The notes under the pieces were generated by a model that was given only the letters and a program-made list of their open reading frames with translations, was not told the DNA's origin and made no database searches. 64,000 nucleotides of DNA, from the NCBI GenBank assembly GCA_037974335.1, contig CM075760.1, positions 6,569,432 through 6,633,431 of the forward strand, in the 5' to 3' direction. Shown here piece by piece: positions 51,930 to 61,179 of the stretch; within the stretch, counting starts at the first letter, position 1, and every line of letters starts with the position of its first letter. The position numbers and the translations under genes are program-made. The stretch is from Prionace glauca (taxonomy: Eukaryota; Chordata; Chondrichthyes; Carcharhiniformes; Carcharhinidae).

Positions 51930-52445
51930 TACCCAGCATCACTCGCGGCGGTGAATGTCTCCTATCCTAGTCACACTGTAGCAATGCGCAGGCGCAGAAC
52001 TGCCCCAGTCTGGAGCATGCGCAGTAGCAGTGCTGGACGGAGGAAGCTGCTGCTTTCTTGTCTCTGCGGCGGGTAAGGTAGCGGCGAGTCCGAGCGATCG
52101 GAGGGCGCAGGGAGGTGATCGGAATAGGTTTATAAATACCAAGTAAAAGCATTTAACCCCGAATCAGAAGGTCCAGGCCAGCCCCGCGGTTGTCCGGAAT
52201 CACCCCGCTTCCAGCCGTTAGAGACCCCGGTTAAACAGCCGTCATCTTGAGAGGGAGCCGTGTGCGGAGGTGCGCATGCGTGGCCAGCCCTGTCAGCAGG
52301 AGGAGATAATGTTGTTGCTGACAGCAGCAGGAACAATCCTGACTGTGTCCCCACCCCCAGCAAAACTAGGGAACATTTTCCAGCACTTGATCAATGGCCT
52401 CTCCCTGGAGAGGGAGCATGCGGTGTCCGCGGGCGCAGTCGATGC
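51930..52445. promoter_or_regulatory. CpG-rich NRF1-type promoter island, gene not identified
   Basis: NRF1-like sites occur at AATGCGCAGGCGCAGA, GAGCATGCGCAGTA and GGTGCGCATGCGTGG. The end part resembles 27740-27780 (CAGCAGGAGGAGA(G/T)AATGTTG). A CR1 starts immediately after at 52447. It may be the promoter lost by the duplicated 55636 ZNF copy or of another lost gene; no donor or exon is certain. Confidence 0.5.
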
Positions 52446-52446
52446 T

Positions 52447-52680
52447 TTAAGAACATAAGAAATAGGATAGGCTATCTAGCCCTTCGAGCCTGCCCCGCCA
52501 TTCAATAAGATCGTGGCTGATCTGAAGTGGATCAGTTCCACTTTCCCTCTTTCTCCCCGTAACCCTGAATTCCCTTGTCTGTCAGAAACCTATCTACCCG
52601 TGACTTAAATATATTTAGTGAGGTAGCCTCCACCACTTCAATGGGCAGAGAATTCCCTTGATTCACCACCTTTTGAGTGA
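52447..52680 (-). mobile_element. CR1 LINE 3' end (subfamily 2)
   Basis: The plus strand shows the inverted tail AAGAACATAAGAAATAGG and CCCGCCATTCAATAAGATC, followed by the FFTQ-region complement. It is 5'-truncated at about 52680. Confidence 0.9.
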
Positions 52681-52924
52681 GTTCCGCCTTCCGCGCCCGC
52701 TGGACACCGCAGGGGCTGAGGTGCATGACAGACCCCGACAATTGCATTTTGATTTGATGTGTTTTAAGTTTCTTTTGTACTTTTTGTTTTTGTTCGGGCC
52801 GTTCCCCCTTCCTTTTGGGGAGCTGCCCCTTTTACTTTGTCCTAATGTAATTTGACTTTGTTTATTTGGTTTGGCCTTAAAAGAGTTTGATCCATGGCCT
52901 CATGTGCTGTGGTGTTTCAAAATC

Positions 52925-53520
52925 TACATTGAATCCAAGAGTTGGGATGTCTTGTTGAAGTTCTACAAGACCACACTTGGAGTACTGTGGAGTTCTGTTC
53001 ATCCTATTATAGAAAGGATATTATTAAACTAGAAAGAGTGCAGAAAAGATTTACTAGGATTCCAACGGGACTTGATGGATTGAGTTATAAGGAGAGGCTG
53101 GATAGACTGTGACTTTTTTCTCTGGAGTGTAGGAGGCTGAGGGGTGATCTTATCGAGGTCTATAAAATAATGAGGGGCACAGATCAGCGAGATAGTCAAT
53201 ATCTTTTCCCAAAGGTAGGGGAGTCTAAAACTAGAGGGCATAGCTTTAAGGTGAGAGGGGAAATACAAAAGTGTCCAGAAAGGCAATTTTTTCACATAGA
53301 GGGTGGTGAGTGTCTGGAACAAGCTGCCAGAGGCAGTAGTAGAGGGGGGTACAATTTTGTCCATTAAAAAGCATTTAGACAGTTACATAGGAGAGGATGG
53401 CTATAGAGGGATATGGGCCAAACGTGGGCAATTGGGATTAATTTAGTGGTTTAAAAAAAGGGGCTGCATTGAGAAGTTAGATCGAAAGGCCTGTTTCCAT
53501 GCTGTAAACCTCTATGACTC
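52925..53520 (+). mobile_element. CR1 LINE 3' part (subfamily 3)
   Basis: Text matches the end of the 38740-40025 element (TGGGATGTCTTGTTGAAG, GGGGTGATCTTATCGAGG) and has the 3' end missing there (AAGGCCTGTTTCCATGCTG). Confidence 0.85.
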
Positions 53521-53949
53521 AATTACATACTTTTTACTTGTTGTGAGATTTCCTGCCTCTACCACCTTTCCTCCGTTTCTCTCTCCATGGACTCTGACCA
53601 GAATTCTCTGGCCATTCATGCCGGTAGGATTCTGCATTCCTGCCGGCAGCACACACCTCCGCCCGTGGGTTTTCTGCTGGTGTGGGGTGATGTTAATGTG
53701 AATTCCCATGGGGAGCAGTTGATCAGAGAGTCCTGCTGCTAGCAAACATCACATCACTTCCCATCAGCGGGAAACACACTGCTGGGAGGCCGGAGAATCT
53801 TACCCACTGTCTGACCTGTGAGTATTTCCAGCATTTTCTGTGTTTATTTCAGATATCCCACAGCTGCTCTATTTTGCTATTATTTTATTGGAGGCATTGC
53901 TCACAGAACCAACTTTAGAAACACGATTGACTAATTTTTTTAATCCACA
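53521..53949. other. No gene recognised
   Basis: A short common repeat motif (GTATTTCCAGCATTTTCTG) occurs near 53823. The rest shows nothing recognisable. Confidence 0.4.
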
Positions 53950-54420
53950 GATGCTCTGGTCCGCCTTGTTGTCCAACAAGGGGCATACACGCGATGGGTC
54001 GTGCGAGGGCTGCTCTTGGATGTTGCTTCGAGAGTTGCCTAGTGCTTCATGTCGTTAGCGTACACTTAAACTGATGGGCAACATGACTGCTCAGTGACTA
54101 TCACTGTTTGTTGTGCAGATACATGGATTTGGACCAGTATCTGTGGGAGTTTGCACATTCTCCCCGTGCTTGGATGGGTTATCTCCGGGAGCTCAGGTTT
54201 CCTCCCACACCCCAAAAAACGTGCACTTAGGCTGATTGGCAGTAACACATTGTCCCTAAATTAGTCTCCCCTCAATCTGGTTATAATTCCTTTATTGTGG
54301 AGTCCAATAGGCATAGACAAAGGTCGTAGGGAGAAGAGGGCATTCACAATGTTAAAATGGTGGCACAGGCTCATTGGGCCGAAGGGCCGGTTTCCCAGGC
54401 TGTGTTGTTCTCTGTTCTTT
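53950..54420 (+). mobile_element. SINE-like repeat (type D), diverged copy
   Basis: This aligns with 29170-29615 throughout (GGGCATACACGCGATGGGTC, GTGGGAGTTTGCACATTCTC, GGGCCGAAGGGCCGGTTTCC). It shows type D is a real repeat family. Confidence 0.65.
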
Positions 54421-54692
54421 GTAATTATGAAACAAAATGCTGGAAAATCTCAACAGGTCAGACAGCATCTGTGGGGATGGAACTAAAGTCTGAAACATTG
54501 ACTCTGTTCTCTCTCACAGATCAGCTCCTGTGATCCTTGGGTGGAGTTTGAGGGATTGGAAGATTCTGTTAAGGTCCTGGTTAGTTGTGAGTAAATAAAA
54601 TCCCTATTCTTCACTTCCTGCCTCTTTCCCTCTCCTCCCATGTATCCAATAGTCATGTGTAGACCCACCTCCCTTCCCTGAAGGGTGTTACA
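54421..54692. other. No gene recognised
   Basis: A common repeat motif lies at 54430-54480 (GCTGGAAAATCTCAACAGG). The rest is unique. Confidence 0.4.
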
Positions 54693-55440
54693 TAAGAACA
54701 TAAGAAATAGGAGCAGGAGTAGGCCATCTAGCCCTTCGAACCTGCCCCGCCATTCAATAAGATCATGGCTGATCTGAAGTGGATCAGTTCCACTTTCCCA
54801 CTTTCTCCCCATAACCCTTAATTCCCTTGTCTATCAGAAACCTATCTACCCGTGACTTAAATATATTTAGCGAGGTAGCCTCCACCACTTCAACGGGCAG
54901 AGAATTCCAGAGATTCACCACCCTTTGAGTGAAGAAGTTCCTCCTCAACTCTCATCTAAACTGTCCCCCCTTATCTTGAGGCTGTGCCCTCTAGTCCTGC
55001 TGTCCTTTCTAAGCAGGAAGAATCTCTCTACCTCTACCTATCCATCCCCTTCATTATCTTATACGTCTCTATAAGATCCCCCCTCATTCTTCTCAATTCC
55101 AGCAAATACAGACCCAGTCTATTTAGTCTCTCTTCATAGTCCAACCCCCTCATCTCCGGTATCAGCCTAGTGAACCTCCTCTGCACTCCCTCCAAGGCCA
55201 AAATATCCTTGCGCAAGTGCGGCGACCAAAACTGCACACCGTACTCCAGCTGCGGCCTCACCAGTGCCCTATACAGTTGCAGCAAGACCTCCCTGCTTTT
55301 ATATTCTGTCCCCCTTGCTATAAAGGCCAGCATCCCATTTGCACCTGCAGACTGGGTTTTTGCGACTCATGCACAAGGACCCCCAGGTCCCTCTGCACCG
55401 TAGCATGCTGCAGCTTTTCGCCCTTTAAATAGGGGTCAGA
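54693..55440 (-). mobile_element. CR1 LINE 3' part (subfamily 2), duplicated copy
   Basis: This is the inverted twin of 48856-49605 and encodes the same open C-terminal block (LYRALVRPQLEYG). Confidence 0.9.
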
Positions 55441-55635
55441 GTAGGTGCAGCCTTGATGGGCCGAATGGCCTTCTTCTGGCCGTTCTATGGGATTCTATGG
55501 TTCAACTCACAATTTCAATTCACTCTAAACAATGGGACAGACACACACCTCCCATCAACATTGTATATGAATAGACACGTTTCAGTCCTGGATGTGATTA
55601 ACAGCAACAATAACAGCAGAATCCAACTCACGTAA

Positions 55636-56226
55636 TCACTTGTGAACTAGCCTGTGTCTCAGCAGGAGGGAGGACCAAGTAAATCTCTGCCCACAAACAG
55701 AGCAGATGAATGGCGTCTCCCTGGTGTGCATGCGCTGGTGCTCCTGTAGGATAGATAACCTGCTGAATCCCTTCCCACATGCAGAGCAGGTGAAAGGTCT
55801 CTCTCCAGTGTGAATTCGCTGGTGTATCAGCAGGTTGGCTGACTGTGTGAATCTCTTCCCACACTCAAAGCAGATGAATGACTTCTCTCCAGTGTGAACT
55901 CGCTGGTGTATCAGTAGGTTGGAGGACTGAGTGAATCTCTTCCCACACTCAGAGCAAGTAAATGGTCTCTCCTGGGTGTGAACTCGATGGTGTGTTAGCA
56001 AGTTGGTTGACTGAGTGAATCCTTTCCCACACTCTGAGCAGATGAATGGCCTCTCTCCAGTGTGAACACGCAGGTGTGACTGCAGTGTGGATGACTTGCT
56101 AAATCCCTGCCCACACGTGGAACAGGTGAAAGGATTCTCCCCAGTGTGAACCCGTTGATGAGTTTCCAGAGCAGATGGGCAACGGAATCCCTTCCCACAG
56201 TCCCCACATCTCCATCTTTTGTCCAT
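55636..56226 (-). CDS. C2H2 zinc-finger protein, 7 fingers (copy 2)
   Basis: Seven complete fingers are nearly identical to those at 48059-48649. Visible changes include MDK for MEK, ENPF for ESPF, KSST for KTST, TQERPF for TRERPF and CSACG for CAACG; the fingers' DNA-contact positions otherwise look the same. The start is the conserved ATG at 56226; the frame is also open upstream to an ATG at 56322, which would add 32 residues (MGQQEEKV...) of non-homologous sequence. The leader exon and promoter of copy 1 are absent: homology ends at about 56255, and the next gene's exon starts at 56419 in the other direction. Expression would need a new promoter; whether it is a gene or a silent copy is open. 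Confidence 0.8.
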   Translation of the reverse strand: MDKRWRCGDCGKGFRCPSALETHQRVHTGENPFTCSTCGQGFSKSSTLQSHLRVHTGERPFICSECGKGFTQSTNLLTHHRVHTQERPFTCSECGKRFTQSSNLLIHQRVHTGEKSFICFECGKRFTQSANLLIHQRIHTGERPFTCSACGKGFSRLSILQEHQRMHTRETPFICSVCGQRFTWSSLLLRHRLVHK

Positions 56227-56255
56227 GGTGCCGGTATCCCTGTGTCTCTGCAGGT

Positions 56256-56525
56256 TGAGCCAGTTGGGTTTTTGTGGAGATTGAGCAGTTTTCATGATCA
56301 CTTTTTCCTCCTGCTGGCCCACAAATTTACCACATTCATTCAGCTCACATTCACAGGTTGCTTTTGTGTTTGTGTGAACTCTCTCTCACTCCCTTTTTTT
56401 CTTTTTTTAAAATCACAGGATTGAGGAGGAGGGGGATTGACAATCAGGAATCTCGAATCAAACATCACACCAGAATCTGAGAATCATCCAGTTTGTCATA
56501 ACCTGAATATCACAGGACTTCCAAC
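56256..56525 (+). other. Intron end and leader of the 56526 ZNF gene
   Basis: A pyrimidine tract (CTCCCTTTTTTTCTTTTTTT) and AAAATCACAG (to 56418) form the acceptor. The exon begins GATTGAGGAGGAGGG and includes leader-type text (TCGAATCAAACATCACACC). Confidence 0.7.
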
Positions 56526-58712
56526 ATGGAAGGAAACAGTCCCGTTCTCAGCGGGGAGAAACGGTACACGTGTTCTGTGTGTGGACAAAGATTCAGCCAA
56601 TCATCTGGCCTTTTGAAACATCAGCGAGCTCACACTGGAGGCAGGCTGTTCATTTGCAGTGTTTGTGGGAAAGGATTTACTCGATCATTCACCCTTCTCA
56701 GACACCAACGAGTTCACACTGGGGAGAGGCCGTTTACCTGCTCTGTGTGTGGAAAGGAATTCACTCAGTTATCCTGCCTGCTGACACACCAACACACTCA
56801 CACTGGGGAGAGGCTCTTCACCTGCTCTGAATGTGGGAAGGGATTCATTAATTCAACTAATTTGCAGATACACCAGCATGTTCACACTGGAGAGAGGCCT
56901 TTCACCTGCCCTGCGTGTGGCAACGGATTCACAAATTCATCCAACCTGCAGAGACACCAGCGAGTTCACACTGGGGACACCCCGTTCACCTGCTCTGTGT
57001 GTGGAAGGGAATTCACTCAGTTATCCCATCTGCAGAGACACCAGCGAGTTCACACTGGGGAGAGACCATTTACCTGTTCTGATTGTGGAAAGGAATTCAC
57101 TCAGTTATCTCACCTGCAGAGACACCAGCGAGTTCATACGGGGGAGAGACCATTCACCTGCTCCGAGTGTGGGAAGGGATTCACTCAGGCAAATGACCTG
57201 CTCAGACACAAACGGGTTCACACTGGGGAGAGACCATTCATCTGCTCTGTGTGTGGAAAGGGATTCACTCAATCAAATGACCTGCTCAGACACCATCGGG
57301 CGCACACTGGGGAGAGACCATTTATCTGCTCTGAGTGTGGGAAGGGATTCACTCGGTCATCCCACCTATTGGATCACCAGAGAATTCACACTGAGGAGAG
57401 ACCATTTATCTGCTCTGAGTGTGGGAAGGGATTCACTACCTTATCCAGCTGGGAGGGGCACAAGCGAGTTCACACTGAGGCAAGAACTTTGAGCTGCACC
57501 GACTCTGGGAAGGGAGTCACAGTCTCACCCAGTCAGCAGGGACACCGGAGAGTTCAGACTGAGGACAGTCCGGTTCCCCGCCCCGAGGACGGTCCGCCCC
57601 CCCGCCCCGAGGACGGTCCGGTTCCCCGCCCCGAGGACGGTCCGGTTCCCCGCCCCGAGGACGGTCCGGTTCCCAGCCCCGAGGACGGTCCGGTTCCCCG
57701 CCCCGAGGACGGTCCGGTTCCCCGCCCCGAGGACGGTCCGGTTCCCCGCCCCGAGGACGGTCCGGTTCCCCGCCCCGAGGACGGTCCGGTTCCCCGCCCC
57801 GAGGACGGTCCGGTTCCCCGCCCCGAGGACGGTCCGGTTCCCCGCCCCGAGGACGGTCCGGTTCCCTGCCCCGAGTCTGGGAAGGGATTCATTCCGTTCT
57901 CTAACCTGCTGACAGACGAACGAGGCGAGACTGATGAAAGACCTTTTACATGTCCAGACGGTGGGACTTGTTTTCAGAGTTCTGTGGAATCGGGGTCCCA
58001 TCAACACGGTCACACTGACGAGAGACTATTCAGCTGCTCTCACTGTGGGGCTGCGTTCACACGATCGTCTGACCTCACTGAACACCAATGCACACACTCT
58101 GGGGAAAAGCTCCTCACTTTCCCCAAACGTGGAAAGGGATTCACTCGGTCATCCAACCTGCTGACACACCAGCAAGGTCGCAGTGTGAAGAGGGGGTTCA
58201 CTTGTCCCGAGTGTGGGAAGGGATTTACTCAGTCAACCAACCTGCTGAGACACCAGCGGGTTCACACCGGGGAGAGGCCCTTCCTCTGCTCCGAGTGTGG
58301 GAGGGGATTCACTGAGTTATGCAACCTGATGACACACCAACGGGTTCACACCGGGGAGAGGCCCTTCCTCTGCTCCCAGTGTGGGAAGAGTTTTATTAAT
58401 TCCACTAACCTGCTGCGGCACCAGCGAGTTCACACTGAGGAGAGACCATTCATGTGCTCTGAGTGTGGGAAGAGATTCACTCAGTTACCACATCTACAGA
58501 GACACCAGCGAGTTCACACAGGGGAGAAGCCGTTCGCCTGCAATGTGTGTGAGAAGGGATTCGCTCAGTTATCGCACCTGGTAAGACACCAGCGAGTTCA
58601 CACCGGGGAGAAACCATTCACCTGCTCCCAGTGTGGGAGGGAATTCACCCAGTCAAATGACTTGCTGAGACACCAGAGAGTTCACACTGAGGAGAGACCC
58701 TTCATGTGCTGA
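56526..58712 (+). CDS. Large C2H2 zinc-finger protein with two arrays joined by an acidic Pro-rich repeat hinge
   Basis: This intact 728-residue frame has eleven complete fingers (residues about 12-320) and a decayed finger (CTDSGKGVTVSP). A hinge follows, made of an eight-residue repeat (PEDGPVPR), encoded by thirteen 24-bp units at 57561-57872. Then come decayed units ([33 protein letters not shown]) and seven complete fingers, one of them (FSCSHCGAAF) among the decayed ones. The frame ends at 58710-58712 (TGC TGA), where a CT dinucleotide expected from other fingers is missing, so one final finger (CGKRFTQLSSLLKHQRVH) is lost in another frame. There is no KRAB or other effector domain. The hinge could let the arrays bind separate sites. 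The first exon is not identified. Confidence 0.9.
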   Translation: MEGNSPVLSGEKRYTCSVCGQRFSQSSGLLKHQRAHTGGRLFICSVCGKGFTRSFTLLRHQRVHTGERPFTCSVCGKEFTQLSCLLTHQHTHTGERLFTCSECGKGFINSTNLQIHQHVHTGERPFTCPACGNGFTNSSNLQRHQRVHTGDTPFTCSVCGREFTQLSHLQRHQRVHTGERPFTCSDCGKEFTQLSHLQRHQRVHTGERPFTCSECGKGFTQANDLLRHKRVHTGERPFICSVCGKGFTQSNDLLRHHRAHTGERPFICSECGKGFTRSSHLLDHQRIHTEERPFICSECGKGFTTLSSWEGHKRVHTEARTLSCTDSGKGVTVSPSQQGHRRVQTEDSPVPRPEDGPPPRPEDGPVPRPEDGPVPRPEDGPVPSPEDGPVPRPEDGPVPRPEDGPVPRPEDGPVPRPEDGPVPRPEDGPVPRPEDGPVPRPEDGPVPCPESGKGFIPFSNLLTDERGETDERPFTCPDGGTCFQSSVESGSHQHGHTDERLFSCSHCGAAFTRSSDLTEHQCTHSGEKLLTFPKRGKGFTRSSNLLTHQQGRSVKRGFTCPECGKGFTQSTNLLRHQRVHTGERPFLCSECGRGFTELCNLMTHQRVHTGERPFLCSQCGKSFINSTNLLRHQRVHTEERPFMCSECGKRFTQLPHLQRHQRVHTGEKPFACNVCEKGFAQLSHLVRHQRVHTGEKPFTCSQCGREFTQSNDLLRHQRVHTEERPFMC
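57561..57872 (+). repeat. In-frame 24-bp coding minisatellite, 13 units
   Basis: The unit GAGGACGGTCCGGTTCCCCG plus CCCC encodes EDGPVPRP. Unit 1 has AGT for GGT (Ser), unit 2 CCCCC (Pro for Val), one unit AGC (Ser for Arg) and the last TGC (Cys). Internal units are almost identical, so copy number is probably variable. Because 24 is a multiple of 3, changes keep the frame. Confidence 0.97.
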
Positions 58713-59110
58713 CTGTGGGAAGAGATTCACTCAGTTATCCAGTCTGCTGAAACACCAGAGAGTTCACACTAGGGGGAGGTCCACCTGTTCTACATGAGAA
58801 AACAGATCCTCTCAGTCATCCTGTCTCCTTCGATCACCAATAATTTCACATTGGGAAAAACCCTTTAAATCTCGGGACTGTGGGAAATACAATAAATGTT
58901 CCTGGGAACTGTAACTTCTACATGTTCATACTGATGAGATACCGTTCAGGGGCTCTCACTGCAGATGCACCCAGGAAATAATTTTAACTCACTGTACCCA
59001 GAAATTTCACAGTGTGGTCAGCCTCCACCTGCCCTGAATGTTGGAAGGAATTTGCTTATTTATCCCATGTGCTGAGATACCAGTGAGTTCACAATTAAAT
59101 ACAGTGATCA
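58713..59110 (+). pseudogene. Relic finger sequence downstream of the 56526 gene
   Basis: After the stop, finger-like pieces continue in mixed frames (GACTGTGGGAAGAGATTCAC, CGGGACTGTGGGAAATAC, GGGGCTCTCACTGCAGATG), with a terminal GATACCAGTGAGTTCACAA. They show that the ancestral array was longer by several fingers. Confidence 0.7.
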
Positions 59111-59249
59111 GATTTTGCTGTTAATCATGTTCAGGATTGAATCATGTTCATTGGGGTCTGTTTCTGCTGATGTCAGTAAACCCCACCCTAGCTATAGGGG
59201 CTGATCCTCTTGCTAAAAGTCAAATAAATCAACTTTGCATCAAATAAAC

Positions 59250-59520
59250 TTGTATTCTTTTTACTAACTCCGACGTCGTCAGGTCTCTCCCCTCCCCTGT
59301 CTCCTCCGTCCTCACCTCCAACAATAAGTGTGAGGATTTCATGGAGTTCCTCTGTCACTAAGATTGAGACAATCTGATCAGCTGCCTCTGCTGCTTCCTC
59401 CCTTCCACTAGCCCATTGGACTGAACGGCTTCCCCTGAACCCTACATCTTCCCCTCGTTTCTTTCTCATATCTTGTCCATCAGATCCACCATGTGCTCAC
59501 AAAGGGCTGGATGGACACCC
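59250..59520 (+). mobile_element. Possible LINE fragment upstream of the reverse transcriptase
   Basis: Plus-strand translation gives pieces like NKCEDFMEF and PLAHWTERLPLNP, similar in style to the region between endonuclease and reverse transcriptase in CR1-type LINEs. Weak evidence. Confidence 0.35.
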
Positions 59521-59529
59521 TCTCTGCTG

Positions 59530-59622
59530 TAAGCCATGATCTTATTGAATGGCGGGGCAGGCTCGAAGGGCCAGATGGCCTACTCCTGCTCCTATTTCTT
59601 ATGTTCTTATGTAACAATTGGT
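59530..59622 (+). mobile_element. CR1 LINE 3' terminus (subfamily 2)
   Basis: AGCCATGATCTTATTGAATGG through TTCTTATGTTCTTATG: only about 90 bp of the 3' end is present, a severely 5'-truncated insertion. Confidence 0.9.
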
Positions 59623-59944
59623 CATCAACCCCAAATTGCTGATCGCCAAACTTACCCACGTAAACTGCTATTGTTCTCACTTTCCAGGTGTTACCCTGAC
59701 GCTATTAAATATTTGATATGTGAAACTAACAAACAATGGTGTGTGGGTTTGTTACTGACATATTGACAGAGGTCAGGATGGACGCGAACTATCATCACAC
59801 GGTGTGAATGGTCGGAGCTGGAACTTGGGTTTTGTACTCTATAGGGAGGTTGGGGAGGGGAGGAAGAAAGTGGGGTTAGGGTTATAATCAGATCAGCCAC
59901 GATCATATTGAACAATGGAATAGCCTCAAAAAGCTGGGTGGCCT
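59623..59944. other. No gene recognised
   Basis: The end part (TCAGCCACGATCATATTGAA) is a decayed LINE tail. The rest is unique. Confidence 0.4.
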
Positions 59945-60037
59945 GCTCCTAACTCGTATGAGAATTCCTACAGTGCAGGAGGCCATTCTGCCCATCGAAT
60001 CTGCACCAACCAGGCCTTATCCCCACAACCCCATGCA

Positions 60038-60107
60038 CTGGTATGTCATTAGGTTGCTTAACTCAGTGAATCCCTTCCCACACTCAGAGCAGTGGAATGA
60101 CCTCTCT
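60038..60107 (-). other. About 70-bp zinc-finger fragment inside a SINE
   Basis: The complement reads CACTGCTCTGAGTGTGGGAA, GATTCACTGAGTTAAGCAAC and CTAATGACATACCAG. It encodes [19 protein letters not shown] and matches best the finger FTELCNLMTHQ of the gene at 56526-58712 (DNA at about 58276-58345). It replaces about 15 bp of SINE text between CCACAACCCCAT and CTAATCC-like sequence. Confidence 0.75.
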
Positions 60108-60176
60108 CTAATACTAATCCCCTGACACTAGGCTCAATTTTGAATGGCCTATCAACCTAACCTGTGCATCTATGGA

Positions 60177-60360
60177 CTGTAGGAGGATTCGCATTCTAAT
60201 CAGTAATCTCTAAACTGTCTGTGCTTTATATGCTCTGTCTGAGGCCAGAACTCTCCATTCACCTGACGAAGAGGCAGTCCCCTCGAAAGCTTGTGAGTAT
60301 ATTATCAAATAAATAGGTTGGACTAAAACCTGGTGTTGTCAGACTTTTTACTGTAGGAGG
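60177..60360 (+). mobile_element. Penelope-like 3' end with 10-bp target-site duplication and hammerhead-like core
   Basis: CTGTAGGAGG at 60177-60186 recurs at 60351-60360. The insert ends GTTGTCAGACTTTTTA, the family 3' terminus, and is 5'-truncated. CTGACGA (60263-60269), a GAGG...CCTC stem and GAAA (60285-60288) make a complete hammerhead-like core. Confidence 0.85.
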
Positions 60361-60659
60361 AAACCAGAGCATCCAGAGGAAATGCATGCAGACACGGGGA
60401 GAATGTGCAAACTCGATACAGATAATGACCCAAGGCCGGAATTGAACACGGGTCCCTGGTGCTGTGAGACAGTAATCCTATCCACTGTGATGCCCTGTGG
60501 CAGGATCTCATCCTCACTTTCCCAGATTCAAACAAAGACTGTCCATCTCTAATGGCAGCCAGATTGTCCACAATCCTCTGCGCTGTAGAAACTGTTCTAT
60601 CTGCCTCAGGCTGGCCGGGTGGATGGCACATGTTCAGTCACTGACAGGTCACAATGCCT

Positions 60660-60870
60660 ATGTGATTGATGGCAGCTCCGGACTAATAGAAAGAGGAGGC
60701 GGGGCTGGAGGACTGTACAGGAGCATCTGGTCCTCCAACCAATTGGAGAGAATGAGGGGCGGGCCTGAGCCTGGGTCTCCCTCATTGGCTGAAACCCTGC
60801 ACCATTGTGAAACTGCTCTGTGTCTGGGCCAGGAGAAGGTCCTCCCCCCACCCCCCCCCCCCTCCCCCAC
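60660..60870. promoter_or_regulatory. Promoter-like GC-rich segment
   Basis: GC boxes (GGAGGCGGGGCTGG, GGGGCGGGCCTG) and CCAAT contexts (CAACCAATTGG, complement of CATTGGCTGAA) occur within 130 bp, followed by a C-run at 60846-60868. No exon can be assigned. Confidence 0.4.
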
Positions 60871-61179
60871 ACACACTGGGTGCACGTAGATCAGGAATGT
60901 GGGGCTGAAGTGCAAACAAAACATCAACAAAAGGTTTTTATTTAGAAAACTGAGAAGGTGTATATGGCTGCAACATCGAGTTTCAGATTATGTTCAGTAA
61001 CAAACTGAAATTATGCAGATTTCCCTCACTAAATGAATGCTTCTGCCTGCTTTTGAAGGAGGACCATTCACGTGTTAGGCAAACGCGATAACCACTAAAT
61101 ACAGAAACAAGTGACAAAGACAGCAACAGGTGTGAACCATTCAGATCCTGGAATCCCTTCAACATTGACTGATCTATAA
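60871..61179. other. No gene recognised
   Basis: A unique, AT-rich interval. Confidence 0.4.

Larger units (their letters stand above)
54693..56255 (-). repeat. 1.6-kb inverted duplication, arm 2
   Basis: On the minus strand this contains the same 7-finger exon and CR1 tail as 48030-49605. Homology ends upstream at the leader text AACCTGCAGAGACACAGGG (about 56255) and downstream at the CR1 3' terminus. Confidence 0.85.
59945..60500 (-). mobile_element. tRNA-headed SINE (type A) carrying a ZNF patch and a Penelope-like insertion
   Basis: The inverted SINE runs from GAGAATTCCTACAGTGCAGG to a head at GGGTCCCTGGTGCTGTGAGA. Positions about 60038-60107 are foreign zinc-finger sequence, and 60187-60350 is a Penelope-like insert. 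Both are treated separately. Confidence 0.75.
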
